A stretch of DNA of 26,156 nucleotides from contig LUCW03002022.1 in assembly GCA_001586965.3 (NCBI GenBank), forward strand, positions 32,501 through 58,656. The letters run 5' to 3'. The DNA is from Sphaeroforma sirkka. Its lineage: Eukaryota > Opisthokonta > Ichthyosporea > Ichthyophonida. Both the position numbers and the translations under genes were made by a program. Positions 21,672-26,156 of the stretch are shown one piece after another; positions within the stretch are counted from its first letter, which is position 1; every line of letters starts with the position of its first letter. The notes under the pieces were generated by a model, which searched no databases, had not been told where the DNA came from, and saw only the letters and a list, made by a program, of their open reading frames with translations.

Positions 21672-21813
21672 CTGCGGGGAATTCATCACTCTGAGGAAGG
21701 CATCAAAGGAACGCTTTGCCGACGACGATAAATTCCGGGGAGTGTCCATATCCAAGTGTAAATCCGCCGATTCCAAAAATTTCTACCGGGCGATTTCACC
21801 AAAGTCTTTGAGT

Positions 21814-21980
21814 CCTGATACCAATCCGGGCCATTAGGCGGCATCTCCTCAGGGGTCGGAATCGTTCGTGCTTGTGCTCTGTGAGAAGTATGGACATTAT
21901 CGTTCGATGCCTGATACCATACCGCACCATTAGCCGGCATCTCCTCAGGGGTCAGAATCGTTTGCGCCCGATTTTGAGCG
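21814..21980. repeat. 96-bp in-frame duplication within gag of copy 1
   Basis: On the minus strand, TPEEMPPNGPDWYQ and TPEEMPANGAVWYQ recur 32 residues apart. In DNA the unit starting cctgatacc recurs at 21814 and 21910. The period is a multiple of three, so the frame is preserved across both copies. Confidence 0.85.
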
Positions 21981-22860
21981 TTCTGCAACAACCGCTCTCT
22001 GCAAGTAACATGAAAAAATACCGTAAGGTGCCATCTGAGGTATATGCTTCGTACGTCCAATTTTACGTTTCACAGGGCTGAGTTAGTCCATGTTGTTAGC
22101 CTTTTTGTCAGATAACTGGCGAGTGGATGTCGACCCTGCCGGCGTTGGGTATTGAGGAGCCCAATGTTGTTGCACTGCCAGTTCAGGCTAAGTCTCAGAA
22201 AAATATTCACTCACTGTCGCCTGGTCGAAGTCCTGGGGGTAGACGTGTCACTATCTGTCAGTGACAATTCACGGAGTTAGCGGAATTGCTCTTGAATTAT
22301 ATTAATATTGTCCGTGGCCTCCTGCACATGCATCATCGTATTCAGAAGTCCATCTCCATCAGAAATCTAATTTGGCGACTGTTGAAGCTACCCAGGGTTT
22401 TAATTGAGTATTGGCCCTCGAAAAGCAAACGGGTCAATTCCGAATGGATTGCTACCTTCTTGGCATCTTCAGGTGCAGGTTCCTTGGCAAGGGCTGTCTC
22501 CACCTTATTGCATAGCCCAGTTAACCGGCGAAGATTTCCAGTCAACCGTTTCAACAATCGATCAAAAGCTTGCTTGCCCACCGTAGGCAACGGTCTCAGC
22601 CTTGGATTCCGGCATTGAAAAAAAAAAATGAGAATTAAACTAAGTTGTTTCTTAGTTGAATTAACCTTCAAAAGAACGCAGTATAATGAATACAGAAGTT
22701 CGGTCACTTAAAATGTGGTCAAAACCAAGTAACACTTAATAAAGAGTGTTAAGTCTGAAATAAGTGAACTCAGTCAGAAATGCCGATATGAACGGCGCGT
22801 CTGCTGTATTTATTATTCACGTCTTTGTGTAAGACAAGATCTTCTTTAACAACGATAGAT

Positions 22861-23209
22861 TGTAAAAAATCTCCGTATCTAAGATTTCGTCCTCCTAGTT
22901 TCTAATTAATGATGACACTCGGTGAGTCATCATTCTATCTCACTAAATTATATTCTAATATCTGATCCGGTCCTCGGGTCCGATCATAAATAAATCCTCT
23001 TAGGTCTGAGCCTCTGGGTCGGCCGCAGTTGTAATAAACACATCAAAATACGATACTAAAACCTACTGGAGTCTCCTGAGGCTCAGTGCGGGTGTATTTA
23101 TTCTTATATTTGATTGTCTACGTGGTCTACAAATAATTCGCCTCGTGTGAATTAATTGTAAACTAATTCTAACTCCACACTGATAGTGGTTTAAGGGACT
23201 TTTACTACA
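22861..23209 (-). repeat. Putative chromovirus LTR (349 bp) between copy 2 and copy 1
   Basis: On the minus strand it starts TGTAGTAAAAGTCCC (23209) and ends TTTTTTACA (22861), a TG...CA pair with TGTA/TACA ends. It is preceded by a purine-rich tract and followed after about 245 nt by the probable gag ATG of copy 1. Inside are AT-rich TATA-like and AATAAA-like sequences (AAATATAAGAATAAATAC). I see no second copy in the window to confirm the ends, and the sequence after 22861 does not match a tRNA 3' end I recognise. The boundaries are inferred. Confidence 0.5.
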
Positions 23210-23222
23210 CTCCCCTCAAGCT
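23210..23222 (-). other. Polypurine tract-like sequence
   Basis: On the minus strand GCTTGAGGGGAG directly precedes the TG of the putative LTR. This is the position where retroelements prime second-strand synthesis. It fits as the 3' end of copy 2. Confidence 0.45.
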
Positions 23223-23310
23223 CAAGCGTCACCAGTGATTGAAGAGCTTCGAAAATAAATGACCTCTTAAACTATTGAAAATTAAACATATAACACTAGT
23301 AGTGTAAATT

Positions 23311-23336
23311 AAACAATATATATATATATATATATA
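23311..23336. repeat. (AT)n microsatellite
   Basis: This is a short uninterrupted TA run in the 3' noncoding part of chromovirus copy 2. Confidence 0.85.
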
Positions 23337-23414
23337 AACTAGTGAAATCCTTCTGCTGAGTAAGTTCGTGCCTTGGAAACTGGTCTTTTGAACCATCCCA
23401 GCTGTGCTGGTATA

Positions 23415-23486
23415 TTTCACCCCCCCCAAAAGCTAGGGTATCCGCTGGTATGTTTTCACCCCCCATAAGCTAGGGGTATCCGCTGG
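23415..23486. repeat. About 39-bp tandem duplication with C-runs
   Basis: Two units start tttcacccccc and continue through agctagg(g)gtatccgctgg, at 23415 and 23454. On the minus strand each carries a G6-G8 run. They lie between the chromodomain stop and the polypurine tract of copy 2. Confidence 0.85.
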
Positions 23487-23604
23487 AGTTATACTCGCCT
23501 ATAAGCTCGAGTTGTGGAATCGTCGTTCGCCTCTACACCGTGGTGAAATCTCACGAGGAGAGACAAACTCCGATCCGAAGTAGATGATAGACATCTAGTA
23601 TTCA

Positions 23605-24143
23605 TCAACGTAACGTTGGAATTATTGATGTTGTGCCGCTTTTTTTCTGTCGAGTTTGCTCGGCTTTGTGGTATGCAGCGATATCATTCGCATCGTCAAA
23701 AGCTTCGGCTGACTCCCAAGTTGGATCACCTTTCCGCCAGCGAACCAAGTATTCTGTATTCCCTGTGGAATCATTCTGTCTATGTCGAATGATGTAACGG
23801 AACGAGAACTATCCTGCCACATATGATCTTCTAAAGGCTTTTCGGTGGCTCTATGGACTAATCGCAAAAGTTCCACTCTAACTGGTTTACCTTTGAAAGT
23901 ATCTGGAAGTGAACCATCCTTGTGTGTCAGTTCATATCCTTGTCCCTGTCTAACTTTGACAACGTATGGTCCAAATATTGGTCGCATTGCTTTGGTTGTG
24001 CGACCTTCGGACAATACCATTACCACATCCCCTGGTTGAAAGGCGATAAAATCATAAGCATGGAGGCGGTCAAACTGCCTGGATAGTGTGTCTGCGTATT
24101 TCTGCGTGACCTTGTAAAGCGTCGGCAAGATAGTGTCGTGCAA
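23605..24143 (-). pseudogene. Integrase GPY/F module and chromodomain, copy 2
   Basis: The frame from 24143 gives LSRQFDRLHAYDF, FQPGDVVMVLSEG and PIFGPYVVKVRQGQGYELT, with FGPY around 23975-23964. This is the GPY/F module. A frame change near 23800 leads to RYIIRHRQNDSTGNTEYL, then VRWRKGDPTWESAEAF and ANDIAAYH, ending at TGA 23607-23605. The EYLVRW...TWE pattern with aromatic residues is a chromodomain, which in chromoviruses targets integration to methylated-histone chromatin (family knowledge). This classifies the element as a chromovirus. The frame break separates the two modules. Confidence 0.87.
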
Positions 24144-24168
24144 ACGATCCAGCCGGTGTGCCCAAGCC

Positions 24169-25164
24169 TCATTGGTGACCGGCTGATTCCCGGAAGGTCA
24201 TCCGTGAAGTCAGCAAACGGAACATGACGGCGACCGAAGTAAGCACTGAATGGTGCTGTCTTGTGTCGCCGAGATATTTGGAGATTCTGGCACAGCATAA
24301 TAAGTGGTAGTCGGACATCCCATGCCGTAGGTAAAGATTCACATAGCTTGCGAACTCCTTCGTGTATGTCTCTGTGTCTTCTCTCCACTGCTCCCAGAAC
24401 CTGAGGATGATATGGTGGCGACTTCGCATGCATCACTCCAACTTCTTGAGTTATTAGTTTAACAATCTTGTTCGAAAACTCGCCTCCCTCGTCTGATTGA
24501 ATTTTCCTGGGAAACCCATGTTCCCCAAACACCTCCATAAGTTTCGATGTCACCACTTCTGCTGACTTTGTGGCCGTTGCTCTTAATATCGAGTACCCCG
24601 TTGCTATATCCAAGACGTGCAATATATATCGATTTCCTGCTACTGAAACTAGTGGCAACGGATACTTTGCCGTTATATTAATCATCGGGTGAAATCCTCT
24701 CGTAACACCATCTGTCCTAGACATGTGCGGCAGTTTCTCCTGACTGTTTGTGCAAGTTCCAGAGCGGTAGGCCACAAATGTCTGTTCTGCTGTAGTTGAG
24801 CAACTATATCCTCTGCTCTATGATGCCCAATCTCATGTTGACACAAGGTGAGCTGTGTGCGACGGCTTATCTCTTCCTCATCTGGAGAATCCGTCATGGC
24901 TACTTCCGAGGTAGCGATCGATATTAGCCGAGACGTATCTAATGGGGTGACTTTCGATACTGAGGACGGTTCGACATATCCCAATCGTGCTGAAAACGTC
25001 GCTGGAAGGCTGTAGCCATTGCGCGGGCTTACTCTGGCAATGACTGTGTGACCCCATGGTGTCTTGCAGCTCTCGCATACTTTCCGTATTTGAGGAAGGA
25101 GTGCGCTGTCTTTGGAACTAATACTGGGTCTCTTTGTAGAAGCGACTTGAATAACTGGAACCAA
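24169..25164 (-). pseudogene. Integrase (HHCC finger plus D,D35E core), copy 2
   Basis: The zinc-binding part reads LCQHEIGHHRAEDIV, then NCRTC about 25 residues later (frame ending at 24682). After a frame change the core reads HVLDIATGYS (first Asp at 24610-24608), IQSDEGGEFS (second Asp at 24493-24491) and HPQVLGAVERRHR (Glu at 24385-24383). Exactly 35 residues separate the second Asp and the Glu, the retroviral/gypsy integrase signature. It would insert element cDNA in a live copy. The frame shifts again before the C-terminal module near 24150-24180. A stretch between RNase H and the finger (about 25060-24880) is linker of unclear origin. Confidence 0.9.
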
Positions 25165-25443
25165 GGCTCAGTGAGGCGCCCACGGTAGACACACCGTAGC
25201 TATGGCCTTTTTCTGATCGTATCTTGCGCAATTCAAGTTGTAAAGGTACTTCGTCGACGGGAAATTTCAACACTAATGCCTCAACTATGGCTTGCTTCAT
25301 GGCATCCCAAGCTTGCTGGTGTCTCTGTTCCCACCTGTCTCCAATGATTTCCTTAGGCCTCAGTCTTACAGATTCCCAGAGTGGGGCAACTACCTCTGCA
25401 AAAGTTTAGTAGGTGCTCGTGAAGAAAGTTGGCTAATCCCAAG
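25118..25443 (-). pseudogene. RT-RNase H junction with internally deleted RNase H, copy 2
   Basis: Reading from 25443 gives LGLANFLHEHLLNF, then after a one-frame change RLRPKEIIGDRWEQRHQQ, AWDAMKQAIVEALVLKFPVD and EVPLQLEL. This parallels copy 1 up to the residue before its MDAS catalytic block. Copy 2 then jumps to unrelated linker sequence, so all catalytic RNase H acidic residues are gone. The upstream boundary at 25443 is the insertion point of solo LTR B. Confidence 0.85.
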
Positions 25444-26045
25444 TGTAAACTTCGATGGAAATTACTAGGTTTCAAACTATATTAAACTAAAATACAATTT
25501 AGTCAGTTAGGATTTAGCAGTGGTAGCTTGTGTAAGAATGATCGGGACTGCCTCTTGTTAAGAGCCTAAATATCCTCGATCACACAGGGCGTACCTCTAG
25601 CTGTTCTTTATTGAATAATTTTCACTAGAAGTACTAAGTGTTCATGACCACTTGCCTAATTTGTAAATAGACATAATAACGTAAGTCACGTTAATACATT
25701 AGCTGATATAAATAAAGTTCCATCTGAAGAAAGTTAAAAAAAGAAAAGACTTATTGGATTTTGGAGATTGGCGGGAGGACCAAAATCTATAAGTAGTAAT
25801 TCGGAGATTATCAAAATTTGGTTTATAATATCCTACATCTACTAATGTCTCAAATGGGTCAAAGCAGATGGAGTCATACCAAATACTCTAAGGCTATTGG
25901 AGCCATCTAAAATTGAATTTAGAACACTTTGGAAGTATATTGGAAAAAGAGCTTGTACTAAATTATTTAAAATACAAGTAAGAAACCAATGTATTATCTC
26001 AATTGATCTTGATATTTTAAGACTGACCAGGTACGTATTTCTACA
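25444..26045 (-). repeat. Solo LTR B (602 bp), inverted relative to LTR A, inserted in copy 2
   Basis: On the + strand it starts tgtaaacttcgatgg and ends gtatttctaca. Its reverse complement aligns with LTR A end to end, including cctcccgccaatctcc, ggtcatgaacacttagtac and aataaagaacagctag. The flanks are caag (25440-25443) and caaa (26046-26049), a one-mismatch candidate target duplication. The copy 2 pol-like sequence continues on both sides, which shows it is an insertion without internal domains. Confidence 0.87.
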
Positions 26046-26156
26046 CAAAGGCCGGTCAATGTCTTTTGTACTTCTTCGGGGTTGGCCAGTCAATGAGCTT
26101 AGCCTGCTTTTCATAAGCAAATATCAATTTCGGCCTTCGATACTCGCTTCCCTAGG
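26046..26156 (-). pseudogene. RT C-terminal fragment of copy 2 at window edge
   Basis: The minus strand reads EKQAKLIDWPTPKKYK, the conserved linker preceding the LGLANF motif in gypsy RTs. Frame changes occur close to the LTR B insertion point. The rest of RT lies beyond the window. Confidence 0.75.

Larger units (their letters stand above)
17529..22615 (-). mobile_element. Chromovirus-type Ty3/gypsy retrotransposon copy 1 (degenerate, 3' truncated)
   Basis: Minus-strand order is gag (22615 to about 20170), retropepsin (about 19629-19400), reverse transcriptase (about 19170-18420), RNase H (18340-17993) and a FAS/NPPW domain (17851-17529). The integrase expected next is missing and LINE-like debris follows instead. 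Damage includes in-frame TAG at 18802-18804 and TGA at 18598-18600 inside RT, TGA near 19638 before protease, and several frameshifts. A solo LTR is inserted in gag at 21071-21671. The RT-RNase H connection (LGLANFLHEHLPNF, then PKEPIGDRW) matches the same region of copy 2, so both belong to one family. The 5' end probably adjoins the LTR at 22861-23209. Confidence 0.85.
20199..22615 (-). pseudogene. gag region of chromovirus copy 1, interrupted by a solo LTR
   Basis: A probable start ATG at 22615-22613 opens MPESKAETV and shifts frame after about 17 codons into a helical stretch (FDRLLKRLTGNLRRLT, then AHSELTRLL-like). This resembles retroviral-like gag N-termini. Middle parts contain a 32-residue duplication. 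After the LTR the frame resumes at QQQMKQNRMATNLF near 21070. The segment 20747-20199 (FLDWHTNLIHMKMGLHRAL, QVEFMEMRQYDN) is the most open part. A CRSC pair near 20000 hints at a zinc knuckle, but I cannot complete the CCHC pattern. Stops and frameshifts are frequent. Gag identity rests mainly on position upstream of protease and RT. Confidence 0.65.
23605..26156 (-). mobile_element. Chromovirus-type Ty3/gypsy copy 2 (degenerate, 5' end outside window)
   Basis: On the minus strand from the right edge come the RT/RNase H junction (KQAKLIDWPTPKKYK near 26100), a solo LTR insertion (26045-25444), then LGLANFLHEHL and the start of RNase H. A deletion follows, then the integrase HHCC finger, the D,D35E core, the GPY/F module and the chromodomain ending at 23605. 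The RT-RNase H linker is clearly homologous to copy 1. The element carries several frameshifts and has lost most of RNase H, so it is inactive. It shares strand with copy 1 and lies immediately upstream of it in transcriptional order. Confidence 0.87.

Noticed and set aside
21071..26045. LTR A and LTR B as terminal inverted repeats of one large DNA transposon
   Set aside because: Each has TG...CA ends and its own flanking short duplication, and the host element reads through on both sides of each. This indicates separate insertions.

Overview
The window is nuclear DNA from a eukaryote. The left third is a gene with many GT-AG introns carrying microsatellites, and the right third is a graveyard of LTR and LINE retrotransposons. 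I cannot name the species. An intron-rich unicellular eukaryote (protist) is my best guess, from the long introns, the plant-type phospholipase D and the chromovirus/LINE mix. There is no prokaryotic-style operon, no CRISPR array and no credible tRNA or rRNA.

Region 1 (1-8729, + strand) is a phospholipase D gene. Eleven exons can be placed at 681-869, 2095-2407, 2787-2859, 2964-3000, 3332-3536, 4134-4381, 4981-5095, 5990-6147, 6745-6784, 7322-7485 and 8532-8729. All reading-frame phases agree across the ten introns. Together they give 579 codons plus a stop and contain both HKD catalytic motifs and the conserved C-terminus. The 5' exons (C2 domain and start) are not recognisable and probably lie left of the window. 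Intron 1 holds a decayed second copy of the start of exon 2, acceptor site included. Introns also carry minisatellites and TA/TG runs.

Region 2 (8730-15060) is AT-rich and has no intact gene. It holds short tandem duplications just past the PLD stop, a CCAAT inverted repeat, what looks like a badly decayed protein kinase domain on the minus strand (about 14263-13442), and a truncated LTR copy (14708 to about 15015).

Region 3 (15168-26156) is a nest of dead retroelements, nearly all on the minus strand. From left to right it holds a LINE-like reverse transcriptase tail (about 15168-16890); an unresolved 16.9-17.5 kb stretch; chromovirus copy 1 (Ty3/gypsy; gag, protease, RT, RNase H and an extra FAS/NPPW domain, 17529-22615); a putative 349-bp LTR (22861-23209); and chromovirus copy 2 (integrase, GPY/F module and chromodomain, 23605-26156, running off the window). 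The two copies appear to share the single LTR between them.

Two nearly full-length solo LTRs of a different family (about 601 bp) are inserted in opposite orientations. One is in the gag of copy 1 (21071-21671, 4-bp target duplication) and one is in the RT/RNase H junction of copy 2 (25444-26045). Both chromovirus copies have stops, frameshifts and deletions. The PLD gene is the only feature likely to be expressed as protein.
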